Shown: piece by piece, positions 16,922 to 26,075 of the stretch | Layout of the letters: every line of letters starts with the position of its first letter | How positions within the stretch are numbered: the first letter of the stretch is position 1 | From: Mobiluncus porci | GTDB lineage: Bacteria; Actinomycetota; Actinomycetes; Actinomycetales; Actinomycetaceae | NCBI RefSeq assembly: GCF_009695935.1 | Contig: NZ_VUMY01000004.1 | Coordinates: forward strand, 1-64,000 | Length of the DNA: 64,000 nucleotides | Direction of reading: 5' to 3' | Translations under genes and position numbers: made by a program | Notes under the pieces: generated by a model | The model's input: only the letters and a program-made list of their open reading frames with translations | Told to the model about the DNA's origin: nothing | Databases searched by the model: none

Positions 16922-17278
16922 GTGGATTTCGATGCGGGAGTACCTATATGGTCGCAGCTCCTAGACCGCTTCCAACGCCGGATTGTATCCGGAGATTGGA
17001 CTCCAGGATCGCAGGTTCCCACTGTCCGCGACCTTGCCGCAGACTTTGGAGTGAATCCCAATACAGTCCAGAAGGCACTTGCTGAACTTGAACGTACCGG
17101 ACTCGCCGAAACACGCCGCGGACTAGGGAGGTTCGTCACTGCTGACCTCAGCGCAATAGGTCGAGTCGGTCGCGAACTAGCCAGTGAGACAACAAACAAT
17201 TTCGTCTCCACCATGAAATCTCTGGGCCTCGGAAAGACCGAGACCGTCGAACTGGTAGAAAAAATTTGGGAACCCTGA
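16922..17278 (+). CDS. GntR-family transcriptional regulator, YtrA type
   Basis: This short regulator (118 aa) has only the winged helix-turn-helix plus a ~40-residue dimerisation tail, as in the YtrA subfamily, which usually represses adjacent ABC transporter operons. The wHTH spans about 10-75 with SGDWTPGSQVPTVRDLAADF, NPNTVQKALAELERTGL and RRGLGRFV. The start is GTG 16922 behind AAAGGAGCC. A 14-bp palindromic operator lies 47 bp upstream over the promoter, and an ABC transporter follows at 67 bp. The effector is unknown. Confidence 0.92.
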   Translation: MDFDAGVPIWSQLLDRFQRRIVSGDWTPGSQVPTVRDLAADFGVNPNTVQKALAELERTGLAETRRGLGRFVTADLSAIGRVGRELASETTNNFVSTMKSLGLGKTETVELVEKIWEP

Positions 17279-17345
17279 ACTCGGTAATCTTCAAACTCGC
17301 TAGCCCCTCCCTAATCCCCCTAACCACCCAAGAAAGGAAACGACC

Positions 17346-18080
17346 ATGGGTCACGAAACCTACACCAAGCCCTTAGTGAAAGTAGACAGCCTCACCAAAA
17401 CCTACGGCGGGGGACGATCCGTTCGCACCGCCCTAAACTCCCTCACTCTCGACCTGAAACCCGGGAAGATTATCGGTCTTCTGGGCGAAAACGGCTCCGG
17501 AAAAACTACCTTGCTGAAGATTCTCGCCGGGGTGCTGACCCCGAGCGCCGGAACCGCCACCATTGCTGGAGAGAAACCCAGTTTGAAAACGAAGTCCCTC
17601 ACCTCGTTCCAGCCGGACGCTTCTGTGCTTCCGAACTCTATTAAAGGGGAGAACGCCATCAAGATGTATGCGGATTTTTTTCCGGACTTCGACGCCGCAA
17701 AGGCTCATGAGCTCCTCGAGTTCCTCGGCCTCGAGACCTCCTTGAAGACAAGTGAGATGTCCAAGGGGATGCGCGAAAAACTCCAGCTCGCCCTGGCGAT
17801 GAGCCGCCATGCCAAACTCTATCTGCTGGATGAACCCATCTCCGGCGTCGATCCCGCCTCCCGCGAGGCATTGCTGCAAACCATCCTCAAGGGATGGAAT
17901 CCGGAGGCAACCTTGCTGATCTCCACGCACTTGGTGACCGACATCGAAACCGTCCTTGACGAAGTGATTTATCTTCATCAAGGGCGGCTGTTCCGCCATG
18001 CCGAAGCCGACGAACTGCGCGAAGAATACGGCCTCAGCCTCGACCAAATCTTCAGAAAGGAATACTCTAATGTTCGCTAA
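17346..18080 (+). CDS. ABC transporter ATP-binding protein
   Basis: The 244-aa ATPase powers the permease that overlaps its 3' end. Walker A GENGSGKTT is at about residues 48-56, an ABC signature variant MSKGMREK at about 138-145, and Walker B LYLLDEP at about 158-164, with the H-loop in LISTHLV. The signature lacks the usual LSGGQ and has SKGM instead, as in YtrB/BcrA-like exporters. AGAAAGGAAA precedes ATG 17346. It likely forms one transcript with the GntR regulator. Confidence 0.93.
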   Translation: MGHETYTKPLVKVDSLTKTYGGGRSVRTALNSLTLDLKPGKIIGLLGENGSGKTTLLKILAGVLTPSAGTATIAGEKPSLKTKSLTSFQPDASVLPNSIKGENAIKMYADFFPDFDAAKAHELLEFLGLETSLKTSEMSKGMREKLQLALAMSRHAKLYLLDEPISGVDPASREALLQTILKGWNPEATLLISTHLVTDIETVLDEVIYLHQGRLFRHAEADELREEYGLSLDQIFRKEYSNVR

Positions 18081-18945
18081 AGTCTTGAAATATGAAGCCA
18101 AAGAAACCGGTTTGCTCACGCTGGTTCTCGCGATCGCTGGCGGATTAATTATTTTTCTCTCCGGCCTCGCGGTCTTGGCACCGGATGGCCCTCTGGCCGC
18201 AATCCGCGGACTGTCTCTCACCACCGGAGTCCTCATAGGGCTGGCTCTACCCTGTGGTCTCTTCTTTCCCGCTGCAGTCCGCTACTGGAGAACCATGTAT
18301 GGCCAGCGCGGTTACTTCACCCAGACGCTGCCGGTCGGGAGCGGAGTTATTCTCGCGGCGAAAACCCTGTGGTTGATGCTGGTTACCGGCGTATCAATGG
18401 TTCTCTTCTTGGGCGCATTGCTCTGGATGACCACGGTGCAAACACAGACCGAGGAGTTGGCAATGAAAAAGGGAACCTGGACTATCCGGGAGGGAATTGA
18501 CAAAGTCATAGGTTCGTTTCACGCGGCGTGGGCAGGTTTCCCGGACTTTGTGAAATGGGCGATGATCGCCATCCTGATTATGGGGATTATCGAGACCGTG
18601 GTCGGGATGTTATTTGCCTCCGCTTTATCCAACTGGTGGCCGTTCTCCGCGGAATCCCCCGGACTGGGTTTTACGCTGGCTGCGGTTGTCACCTACGCCA
18701 TGACCCAGGTGTTTGGCGCGATTGTGCTGTTTGTCATACCTGGGTCGCTCTCGATCGTTTCGGTGGGCGAGGAGTCGAAACTGGAATTCGTCAAAGGCTT
18801 CTTCTGGCATAACCTCGTTGATAGTGCCGGGGTCAGCGGCAGTGAAAACTATATCCCACTCGGGACGCTGCTTCTGCCGCTGATGGCAATCGCGATGTAC
18901 GTCTTCGCCCACTATTCTCTCACGAGGCGTCTCAACTTGCGTTGA
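18070..18945 (+). CDS. ABC transporter permease (YtrC/BcrB-like)
   Basis: The 291-aa membrane protein has about six hydrophobic segments, starting at residues 16-38. ATG 18070 lies 11 bp inside the ATPase gene, with AGAAAGGA upstream, showing translational coupling; a longer frame from 17998 has no such support. A large insertion between helices (about 125-160, with KGTWTIREGIDKVIGS) is probably extracellular or cytoplasmic. It would form an exporter with the ATPase under the YtrA-like repressor. No substrate can be inferred; such modules are often induced by cell-wall-active compounds. Confidence 0.85.
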   Translation: MFAKVLKYEAKETGLLTLVLAIAGGLIIFLSGLAVLAPDGPLAAIRGLSLTTGVLIGLALPCGLFFPAAVRYWRTMYGQRGYFTQTLPVGSGVILAAKTLWLMLVTGVSMVLFLGALLWMTTVQTQTEELAMKKGTWTIREGIDKVIGSFHAAWAGFPDFVKWAMIAILIMGIIETVVGMLFASALSNWWPFSAESPGLGFTLAAVVTYAMTQVFGAIVLFVIPGSLSIVSVGEESKLEFVKGFFWHNLVDSAGVSGSENYIPLGTLLLPLMAIAMYVFAHYSLTRRLNLR

Positions 18946-18958
18946 AGTGGTGTTTTTT

Positions 18959-19009
18959 CAGCGGGTAGGGTCAAACTGGTAAAATAAACCAGTTTGACCC
19001 TACCCGCTG
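18959..19009. repeat. Perfect 22-bp inverted repeat between convergent operons
   Basis: CAGCGGGTAGGGTCAAACTG.. (arm 18959-18980) is exactly inverted at 18988-19009 around AAAATAA. It is flanked by TTTTTTCA on the left and TGGTGAAAA on the right, so on neither strand does a T-run follow the stem. It separates the ABC operon (plus) from purK (minus) and probably blocks read-through both ways, but not by the standard U-tract mechanism. Confidence 0.75.
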
Positions 19010-19119
19010 GTGAAAATCTCCTCTTGGCTGGCGTGTCCAATAGTCCTTACGCGTTCCCTCGCGAGCGACCCCGGCGCCTTTTGCGAACGACACCGCGGCC
19101 GCCCAGGGTATTAAGAAAT

Positions 19120-20538
19120 CTACTTCCCCATAAGGAGGTCTGCGGCGGCGCGGGCTTTTTCGAGTACCGCCTCCGGATCCTCGCCGGAAACATTGACGTG
19201 CCCGAGTTTTCGCTTCGGGCGATTGCCTTTTCGATAAAGGTGGATTTTCGCCTCGGGGCAGTTCGCCATCACCGTCGCCACCGCGTCGGTGGGATCCTCC
19301 AGGTTGCTGCCAAGAACATTAGCCATTGCGGTGAAACGCGCAGTCGGGGTTGCCTCACCGAGAGGAAGGTCAAGCGTGGCCCGCAAATGCTGTTCGAACT
19401 GGGAAGTTACGCAGCCATCTTGGGTCCAATGTCCGGAGTTGTGGGGGCGCATGGCGAGTTCATTAATGAGCAAGCGGGCCTTACGGGGCTCCGCCATAGA
19501 GGTGGACTCGCCGTAACTCGTGGAATTTTGGCCCTTGTTGCCACTATTGGCAGTCATGGCCAAATTCGCACGAGTTACAGAAGAGACTGCCGCTATGCCC
19601 CCGTCTCCAGCAAGCGCCGGTGAATCGGGCTGGCCCTTGTTGAACCCCGCTTCACCTGCAGCCACGCCGCTTGAGAGACTGTCGTTTGCTAGACCGTTAC
19701 CCGTGAGGCCACCGTTTGTGAGCCCGCCGCCCGCGCTCCCATTCTCGGCGGAAGCCTCCACCAGGAACATCTCAACGGCGAAAACGCCGGTCACATCGAG
19801 AGTCTCGCTAATAAGACGAGCCATCTCGCGAGCCTGCGTCGCGACCTCTGGCGCCAACCCCGGAGCCGGCGCCAGAACCGCAGCGCACTGCCCTTCCTCC
19901 TGCCAGGTTTGTACCGGCTGCCACACGCGAATCTCCCCGCTGGGCCGCCGCCCCGCCATCACCGCCAGCTCGCGAGTGAAAGGCACGCATTCTTCTACGA
20001 GGCAGGCTCGACCCTCCTCTAAACCGCCGCGCCACTGCAGAAATTCCTCCCAGGAATCAACCTTTGCCACCCCGCGCCCGTCATAGCCGCCGTGGGAAAC
20101 CTTCGCAATCAGCGGCCAGCCGCAGCTCTCCCCAAGAGCCTGTACGCCCGCGTCGTCTCGGCCATCAGCCCAACGCGGCATCGGCAACCCCGCCTCCCCC
20201 AGACGCCGCCGCATCGCGAGCTTGTCTTTGGCGAATAGCAGCGCCTCGCGAGACGGGCGGGCCGGAATGCCGGCGGAAACGGCGGCGTCAAAGGCCTCGT
20301 CAGGGATGAGTTCGTGTTCAAAAGTCAGCGCTTGGGCTCCGTCCAGGAGTGCGCTCAAAGTCTCCGCATCGTCGGGTGAACCCACGATGACCTGATCTGA
20401 TGGGAGAGCAAAAGCGGCAGAGTCCTCGGTCGAGTTCGCGAGAACCCGCAAGGTGAAGCCGAGTTCACCGGCGGCAGTGGCCATCATGCGGGCAAGTTGT
20501 CCCGCGCCAATACAGGCTACAACTGGGGTTTTATGCAT
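19120..20538 (-). CDS. purK: 5-(carboxyamino)imidazole ribonucleotide synthase, with internal insertion
   Basis: PurK makes N5-CAIR from AIR, bicarbonate and ATP in purine synthesis. The ATP-grasp enzyme begins VACIGAGQLARMMATAAGELG. It contains LTFEHE, LIAKVSHGGYDGRGV (about 143-157) and the metal-site region GVFAVEMFLV..LLINELAMRPHNSGHW. Between VEMFLV and LLINEL is a hydrophilic, Gly/Asn/Ser-rich insertion of about 90 residues (roughly 261-352), making 472 aa instead of about 380. The inserted DNA holds an imperfect 20-bp inverted repeat (19513-19532 and 19559-19578). Active-site motifs on both sides are intact. It lies 113 bp downstream of purE. Confidence 0.95.
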   Translation of the reverse strand: MHKTPVVACIGAGQLARMMATAAGELGFTLRVLANSTEDSAAFALPSDQVIVGSPDDAETLSALLDGAQALTFEHELIPDEAFDAAVSAGIPARPSREALLFAKDKLAMRRRLGEAGLPMPRWADGRDDAGVQALGESCGWPLIAKVSHGGYDGRGVAKVDSWEEFLQWRGGLEEGRACLVEECVPFTRELAVMAGRRPSGEIRVWQPVQTWQEEGQCAAVLAPAPGLAPEVATQAREMARLISETLDVTGVFAVEMFLVEASAENGSAGGGLTNGGLTGNGLANDSLSSGVAAGEAGFNKGQPDSPALAGDGGIAAVSSVTRANLAMTANSGNKGQNSTSYGESTSMAEPRKARLLINELAMRPHNSGHWTQDGCVTSQFEQHLRATLDLPLGEATPTARFTAMANVLGSNLEDPTDAVATVMANCPEAKIHLYRKGNRPKRKLGHVNVSGEDPEAVLEKARAAADLLMGK

Positions 20539-20651
20539 TTTTATTCTTTCCGGACGCCAATCTGGCTTTGTCCACTATTCAAGATCTACTAAAACTTTGT
20601 CATCAGCGTGTTCTCTCGACGCGTCTCACCTATTGAAAACTTTCCGAGCGG

Positions 20652-21188
20652 TTAGTGTCCGGATTCTGCAAGGGTCATCGCGGATTGGAGCGCTTCACCC
20701 TTGTCGATGGCTACCTGGCGCAACAGTGCCTGGTATTCCGTCATTCGCGCCCGCATCCGCTCGGCCAGCTCAGAGTCTCCGGCTCCGAGGATCCGCGCCG
20801 CCAAGAGACCGGCGTTTTTGGCGTTCCCGATCGAAACCGTCGCGACCGGAACGCCGCCCGGCATCTGGACGATGGACAACAGCGAGTCCATTCCATCGAG
20901 ATATTTCAAGGGCACGGGAACCCCAATAACCGGCAAAACCGTGGCGGCAGCAAGCATTCCCGGGAGGTGGGCTGCCCCACCCGCGCCGGCGATGATGACC
21001 CTGAGGCCGCGTTCTTCCGCGGAACGTCCGTATTCGAGCATGTCGATGGGCATTCGGTGGGCCGACACCACCCGAGCTTCATAGGGAATCTCAAAATCGC
21101 GGAGTACTTCCGCGGCAGCACTCATCGTTTTCCAATCAGAATCGGAACCCATCACCAATCCGACCAGCGGTTTTTCGTTTTCACCCAT
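20652..21188 (-). CDS. purE: N5-carboxyaminoimidazole ribonucleotide mutase
   Basis: PurE moves the carboxyl group of N5-CAIR to give CAIR, the step after PurK. The 178-aa class I enzyme has the signature [14 protein letters not shown] (residues 9-22), VVSAHRMP (about 40-47) and [31 protein letters not shown] lies 6 bases before ATG 21188. It precedes purK on the minus strand and is probably co-transcribed with it. Confidence 0.96.
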   Translation of the reverse strand: MGENEKPLVGLVMGSDSDWKTMSAAAEVLRDFEIPYEARVVSAHRMPIDMLEYGRSAEERGLRVIIAGAGGAAHLPGMLAAATVLPVIGVPVPLKYLDGMDSLLSIVQMPGGVPVATVSIGNAKNAGLLAARILGAGDSELAERMRARMTEYQALLRQVAIDKGEALQSAMTLAESGH

Positions 21189-21449
21189 TGTTACCTCCTG
21201 ACGTTTAGCTCTAGCTTACCCGCGCCAGTCTAAATCGGAGTACGCCTCGGCCTCGGGTCCAAACCCAGAAAAAAACTGACCGCACTGCCATTATTTTCAC
21301 TGCGGTCGATATTCTCCTGGGTTTGGTCCGTCAATCCCGATTGATTCCGGATTCTCCCCGAATTGCCTTCCCGATTCAGCCCCGATTTGCTTTGATTTAG
21401 GCACAATTGAGCTATCCCAACAATCGCCAGCCAACCCAGGAAGCCCTTG

Positions 21450-23063
21450 ATGAATCCCGAAAACAACGTCCCAGACACCCCGCCCCAGCCCGCCGCGGCC
21501 ACCATGCCCTCCCTCGCGGCAAACTCCCTTGTCCCCGCCATTACCGCGCTGGACGAGGATAAAACCCGCTTCGTGTTTGAACTTCCGCAAAGCGACGACG
21601 AGATTATCGCCGAAATCGTGCGTCGAGCCGAGCTGATTCTCGGACCTCGAGCTCACGAGACTTTTCCGGTCGGAACTCATCTCACGGAGGAAGGTCAGCC
21701 GGTTCAACACGTGATTTTCGCGCTGTCCGGCAAGGTTGCCTTGGAACGTCAATCCGAGGCCGGAGAGATTCTCATGCACCACGCCTCCACCGGTCGAATC
21801 ATCGGGCTGCTGGGGGCGGGAGACGAGAGCGCGGCGTTCTTCACCTCCATCGTCACCGAGGAAGTCACCGGAATTCGGGCCACTTTGTCGGAACTAAACC
21901 AGGTGATTTTTGCCGATTCCTACGTCTTACTCCTGGTGGCGGCCCTGTTCCTCCGGACTTTGGATCGGCGTTTGCGCCGCGCCGAGGCGCTGCACGTGGA
22001 GCAGGCCGAACTAGCTGACCAGCTCGCTTTGGAACGAACCAATCTTGCCAAGGCCTTGACGAAACTGCGGGAAACTCGCGAAGAAATGGCAGCCCAAGCG
22101 CGGTTTGCCTCCTTGGGGGAGTTGGCGGCGGGGGTTGCCCACGAACTGAACAATCCGGTGGCAGCGATTCGGCGCGGGGCGGACTATCTGGATGAGGACA
22201 TCAAGGCGTTGATTGCGACCTGTCCGGATCGTGCTTGGCGGGAACTCGCCTTGCAGTCGCTGGGATCGGCGGAGAACGCATCAGTTCGCTCCACGAAAGA
22301 GGTGCGCGCGGCGAAGAAAGAGCTTGCGAAAATCATCAAAGACCCGAGCCTGGTGGAGCGCCTGGTAGTCGCCGGAGTCTTCGATACGGACATGGCGCGA
22401 GCGCTGCTGGCCTCCGGAAATACCCCTGACCTTGGGGCTTTGGAACAATCGGCGGCTATTGGGACGAATCTTCGCAATCTGCGGAACGCTTCGGGAAGAA
22501 TCGTGGAACTCGTGGCCTCTTTGCGATCCTATGCGCGTCCGGACGGGGATCCGGTCGAAAACGTCAACGTCAACGACGGTTTGTCGGACACGCTTCGCCT
22601 GCTGTCCCACCGTCTCGACAAGGTCGAGGTCAGCGTGGAATACGGCGAGTTGCCGCCGATTTCCTGCCATCCCGGGCAACTTGACCAAGTCTGGACGAAC
22701 TTGATAACGAACGCGGTGGAAGCCATGACCGATGCGGCTCCGCAAAGCGCCTCAACAAGGGAAGACGCCACCAACCAGCAAACCACCGTCGGCTCGCTGA
22801 CGATTGAGACCAGCGCCCTCACGTCGGACTCGATCCGGCTCACTTTCCGCGATACTGGCCCGGGAATCGCCGCGGATGTGATCGACTACATTTTTGAACC
22901 CCATTTCACGACCAAAGGCGGCGAGGTTCGCTTCGGAATGGGGATTGGCCTCGGGGTTTGTCGCTCGATTGTTGAAAATCACGGCGGAACCATCCGGCTC
23001 GAAAATGTCGAAAATCCGACGGGAACGCTCGCGACAGTGGAGCTCCCGACCCACTATTTGTAA
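21450..23063 (+). CDS. Sensor histidine kinase with N-terminal cyclic-nucleotide-binding-like domain
   Basis: The 537-aa soluble kinase has a cNMP-binding (CAP_ED-like) sensor at about 60-165, with FPVGTHLTEEGQPVQHVIFALSG. A coiled linker leads to the H-box LGELAAGVAHELNNPV with His231, of the NtrB/HPK4 type. ATPase motifs are QVWTNLITNAVEAM (N), RDTGPGI (G1), FEPHFTTK (F) and GMGIGLGVCRSIVENHGG (G2). Unusually, about 120 residues separate the H-box from the rest of the dimerisation region. ATG 21450 follows an in-frame TTG. A receiver-only regulator lies 74 bp downstream. Confidence 0.9.
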   Translation: MNPENNVPDTPPQPAAATMPSLAANSLVPAITALDEDKTRFVFELPQSDDEIIAEIVRRAELILGPRAHETFPVGTHLTEEGQPVQHVIFALSGKVALERQSEAGEILMHHASTGRIIGLLGAGDESAAFFTSIVTEEVTGIRATLSELNQVIFADSYVLLLVAALFLRTLDRRLRRAEALHVEQAELADQLALERTNLAKALTKLRETREEMAAQARFASLGELAAGVAHELNNPVAAIRRGADYLDEDIKALIATCPDRAWRELALQSLGSAENASVRSTKEVRAAKKELAKIIKDPSLVERLVVAGVFDTDMARALLASGNTPDLGALEQSAAIGTNLRNLRNASGRIVELVASLRSYARPDGDPVENVNVNDGLSDTLRLLSHRLDKVEVSVEYGELPPISCHPGQLDQVWTNLITNAVEAMTDAAPQSASTREDATNQQTTVGSLTIETSALTSDSIRLTFRDTGPGIAADVIDYIFEPHFTTKGGEVRFGMGIGLGVCRSIVENHGGTIRLENVENPTGTLATVELPTHYL

Positions 23064-23137
23064 GACCGAGCCCCAAATCGTCCCGATTTTCGGGCTTGCT
23101 AGGGGATAATAGGAGAAACCAGCCAAAGGAGACTGTT

Positions 23138-23626
23138 ATGAAACTCGCCATCCTAATTCTTGAAGACGAAGCCGAAGTTCGCGCGGCAATCTCCCGCGAC
23201 CTGCTTGAATTTGCCGATAGCCTCAGGATTGAACCCGCCGAAGACGTGCCGGACGCTTGGGAAGTCGTGGATGAAATCACCACCGACGGGGACGTGCTCG
23301 CCCTCGCGCTTTGCGACCATCGTCTTCCCGGCACGACCGGTATCGAATTCATGGGGCAAATGATGCAAGACGAACGCACCGAGCTGACTCGAAAAGTCCT
23401 CGTCACCGGCCAAGCAGACCTTGCTGACACCATCCGTGCCGTCAACGAAGCGGGGCTGGATCAATATCTGGCCAAGCCGTGGAAACCGGAGGAACTCGTC
23501 GAAGTGGTTCGCGCCATGTTGACTGATTACGTCGAACTCGCGGGGATAGACCCGACGCCGTACTTGTCTGCTTTGGATCAACAACGGGCTCTCGAGATTG
23601 CCCGCAACTTTTCTCGGGCTGACTAG
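23138..23626 (+). CDS. Receiver-domain response regulator without DNA-binding domain
   Basis: The 162-aa protein is a single receiver domain plus a short helical tail. The acidic pair is in ILILEDEAEVR and the acceptor Asp in LALCDHRLPG; VLVTG and YLAKPWKPEEL carry the switch residue and the conserved Lys. No effector domain follows. ATG 23138 is preferred because AAAGGAG is just upstream; a longer frame from 23096 has no ribosome site. It pairs with the cNMP-domain kinase upstream, and output may be by protein interaction or phosphorelay. Confidence 0.9.
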   Translation: MKLAILILEDEAEVRAAISRDLLEFADSLRIEPAEDVPDAWEVVDEITTDGDVLALALCDHRLPGTTGIEFMGQMMQDERTELTRKVLVTGQADLADTIRAVNEAGLDQYLAKPWKPEELVEVVRAMLTDYVELAGIDPTPYLSALDQQRALEIARNFSRAD

Positions 23627-23760
23627 CCAAGCGGTTAGTCAACTAAGCAAACTGGAAGACCAAGAAACCAGCAAACTAGAAAATCGCGAGAAAACCGATT
23701 ACCTACAGATTCGACATTTTCTAATACACGGATGACGTCAAGCGGATAAGGAGCGCCCCC

Positions 23761-25392
23761 ATGAGTGAACAGGACTCTGCCAACGAGATGAACCCCCCGG
23801 ATTCTCCCCCCGCAGCTAACTCCTCCGCTAGCGCCACTGCTAGCAACTCCGCGGCCGCGACCACCTCCGCGACCGCCCCTGCCTCCGTCGCCTCCGCGAC
23901 AACCCAGCCGCAAACTCAGCCGCGCCCCAAACCGCATCGCCGCCCGATTCGGACTCTGAAGGCCAAACCGCCTAAAAACGCGACAAAGTCCCAACCCCTG
24001 TCCACAAAACAAATCGTGGGCTTGATTCTCGGGGCGATTGTTTTCCTTGTTCCCTTGATTGTGGACATCCCGAATCTCGGGGAGCCCGGGGAACGGATGC
24101 TCGCGATTTTCATGCTGGCCATCGTGTTTTGGGTGACCGAGCCGGTGCCGCTCACGGCGACGGCAGTGTTGGTGATTGGACTGGAGGTCTTGATGGTTTC
24201 CACCGGAGCCCTCGTCGATCCGACCGGAGGTGACCCCGCCCAAGAGGAATATGTCGCAAAATACTCCCAATATTTTGCCACGCTGGCGAATCCGGTCATT
24301 ATCCTGTTCCTCGGTGGCTTCATGATTGCTGACGGCGCCGAGAAATATGGTCTGGACCACAACCTCGCTGCCGTCATGTTGAAGCCCTTTCCGGAGAAGG
24401 CTCGCTTGACAACCCTCGGCTTGATGCTCATCACCGCCTTGCTGTCCATGTTCATGTCCAACACCGCCACTACCGCCACCATGTTTACCGTGGTCATTCC
24501 GATTCTCGGGGCGCTCCCGAAGGGGAAGGCCCGCGCGGGCGTCGCCCTGTCTATCCCACTAGCCGCGAATGTGGGCGGTATCGGGACGCCGGTTGGCACC
24601 CCGCCTAACGCCATCGCGGTCGGAGCGCTGGCCGAAAAGGGTCTCCACGTCTCCTTTTTCCAGTGGATGGTGATGGCCGTGCCCTTCATGCTCGTGGTGT
24701 TGTTCCTCTCCTGGCTGTTCCTTTGCGCCTTGTTCATCCCCAAAGACGCCGTCATCCACATCGAGATGAACTCGAAGTGGGACACCTCCCGCAAGGCGAT
24801 TTTGTTCTACATCGTCGCTGTTACGACCATTTTGCTCTGGATGACGGAGTCGATTCACGGCGTGTCTTCGAACATCGTCGGTTTCATTCCGGTGGTGGTT
24901 TTGCTGTGCCTCAAGGTGATGGACGGAGAAGACATCAAGAAGCTCGACTGGCCGGTCTTGTGGCTCGTCGCCGGGGGTATCGCCATGGGAGAGGGGATCG
25001 GCAACACGGGACTTGATGAGTTCCTCGTCGGATCAGTCCCCTGGGAGACCCTCAGCCCCGTCTTGATTGTGGCCTTGCTGGGTCTGGTCGGTTTCGCCAT
25101 TGCCAACGTCATCTCCCACTCCGCCTCCGCAAACCTGCTGGTTCCGCTGGCGGTGGCGCTTGCCGTCTCCCTGGAAGGGGTCGATACCGTGACAGTCGCC
25201 TGTGCTGTCGCTATCGCTTGTTCGCTCGGGATGTCGATGCCGATTTCCACCCCGCCAAACGCCATCGCCTACGCGACCGGCGAGATCACGGTGAAACAGA
25301 TGGTCATTCTCGGGCTCGTGGTCGGAACCGGCGCGACGGTGGTCTTGGTGTTTGCCCTCCCGCAGGTGTGGGCGCTGCTGGGGCTGGTTTAA
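23761..25392 (+). CDS. DASS (SLC13) family anion:Na+ symporter
   Basis: These transporters move di- and tricarboxylates or sulfate with Na+. The 543-aa protein begins with an unusual Ser/Ala/Thr/Pro-rich cytoplasmic tail of about 75 residues, then about 12 helices. Family features include SNTATTATMFTVVIP (about 238-252), GGIGTPVGTPPNAIA, and the C-terminal mirror SMPISTPPNAIAY (about 495-507). GATAAGGAG precedes ATG 23761. The kinase and receiver genes lie upstream on the same strand, so dicarboxylate uptake could be under their control; this is positional inference. Confidence 0.9.
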   Translation: MSEQDSANEMNPPDSPPAANSSASATASNSAAATTSATAPASVASATTQPQTQPRPKPHRRPIRTLKAKPPKNATKSQPLSTKQIVGLILGAIVFLVPLIVDIPNLGEPGERMLAIFMLAIVFWVTEPVPLTATAVLVIGLEVLMVSTGALVDPTGGDPAQEEYVAKYSQYFATLANPVIILFLGGFMIADGAEKYGLDHNLAAVMLKPFPEKARLTTLGLMLITALLSMFMSNTATTATMFTVVIPILGALPKGKARAGVALSIPLAANVGGIGTPVGTPPNAIAVGALAEKGLHVSFFQWMVMAVPFMLVVLFLSWLFLCALFIPKDAVIHIEMNSKWDTSRKAILFYIVAVTTILLWMTESIHGVSSNIVGFIPVVVLLCLKVMDGEDIKKLDWPVLWLVAGGIAMGEGIGNTGLDEFLVGSVPWETLSPVLIVALLGLVGFAIANVISHSASANLLVPLAVALAVSLEGVDTVTVACAVAIACSLGMSMPISTPPNAIAYATGEITVKQMVILGLVVGTGATVVLVFALPQVWALLGLV

Positions 25393-25401
25393 GATAGTCG
25401 T

Positions 25402-26073
25402 ATGGAAATCATCAAGGCGGACGGTGGACTTAGCGCCGAGAATCTTGCCACTATCGACGAGGCAGTAAAATCCAGCAAGTTGCTTGTGATGCCAACGGAT
25501 ACGGTTTACGGAATCGCCACGATTCCCTTCGAACCTCAGGCAGTCGAGCGTCTCCAGTCAGCAAAGGGGCGCGGCGAGGATTTTCCCCCGCCGGTTCTCG
25601 TTTCCGGCCCTGCTGCCTTGGAGGAATTGTTGGCTTTGCCAAATTCCGGACTCTCGGGAATGCCTCGCGCCCAATTCGAGGCCGCCTCGAAGTTGGCGCA
25701 GGCATTTTGGCCCGGGCCCTTGACAATTATCGCCAAGGCCCGTCCGAGTCTTGGTTGGGATTTGGGGAAAACCGGAGGGACTATTGCTTTGCGGATGCCT
25801 AACCATCCGGTGGCTCTGGAAATCCTGGGGGCGACCGGCCCGCTCGCGGTCACTTCCGCCAACCGCCACGGTGCTCCTCCGGCGACGAATCTTTCGGCAG
25901 CAACGGCCTATTTCTGGGATAAAGTCGCGGTCTATGTGGACGCGGGGGAGTCGCCTAGCGGGTTGCCCTCCACGATTGTGGACGTGACCAGGCTAGACAC
26001 GGAAACTCGCCTTCCCCGATTGATCCGCCAAGGTGGAGTGAGTCTCGACGAAATCTCCGCCGCACTGGCTTAA
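25402..26073 (+). CDS. L-threonylcarbamoyladenylate synthase, Sua5/YrdC family
   Basis: The enzyme makes threonylcarbamoyl-AMP from Thr, bicarbonate and ATP, the first step of tRNA t6A37 modification. The 223-aa protein has the conserved LVMPTDTVYGIATIP (about 30-44), KGRGEDFPPPVLVS in place of the usual KxR-PxxxPL pattern, PGPLTIIAKA and the LRMPNHPVALEIL..GPLAVTSAN core. It lacks the extra C-terminal Sua5 domain. The start is 10 bp after the DASS transporter stop. A palindromic element lies just after the stop codon. Confidence 0.93.
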   Translation: MEIIKADGGLSAENLATIDEAVKSSKLLVMPTDTVYGIATIPFEPQAVERLQSAKGRGEDFPPPVLVSGPAALEELLALPNSGLSGMPRAQFEAASKLAQAFWPGPLTIIAKARPSLGWDLGKTGGTIALRMPNHPVALEILGATGPLAVTSANRHGAPPATNLSAATAYFWDKVAVYVDAGESPSGLPSTIVDVTRLDTETRLPRLIRQGGVSLDEISAALA

Positions 26074-26075
26074 GC

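Noticed and set aside
21230-21449. Repeated CCCGATT words upstream of the cNMP-domain kinase
   Set aside because: Spacing is irregular and the word is short; chance in GC-rich DNA cannot be excluded.
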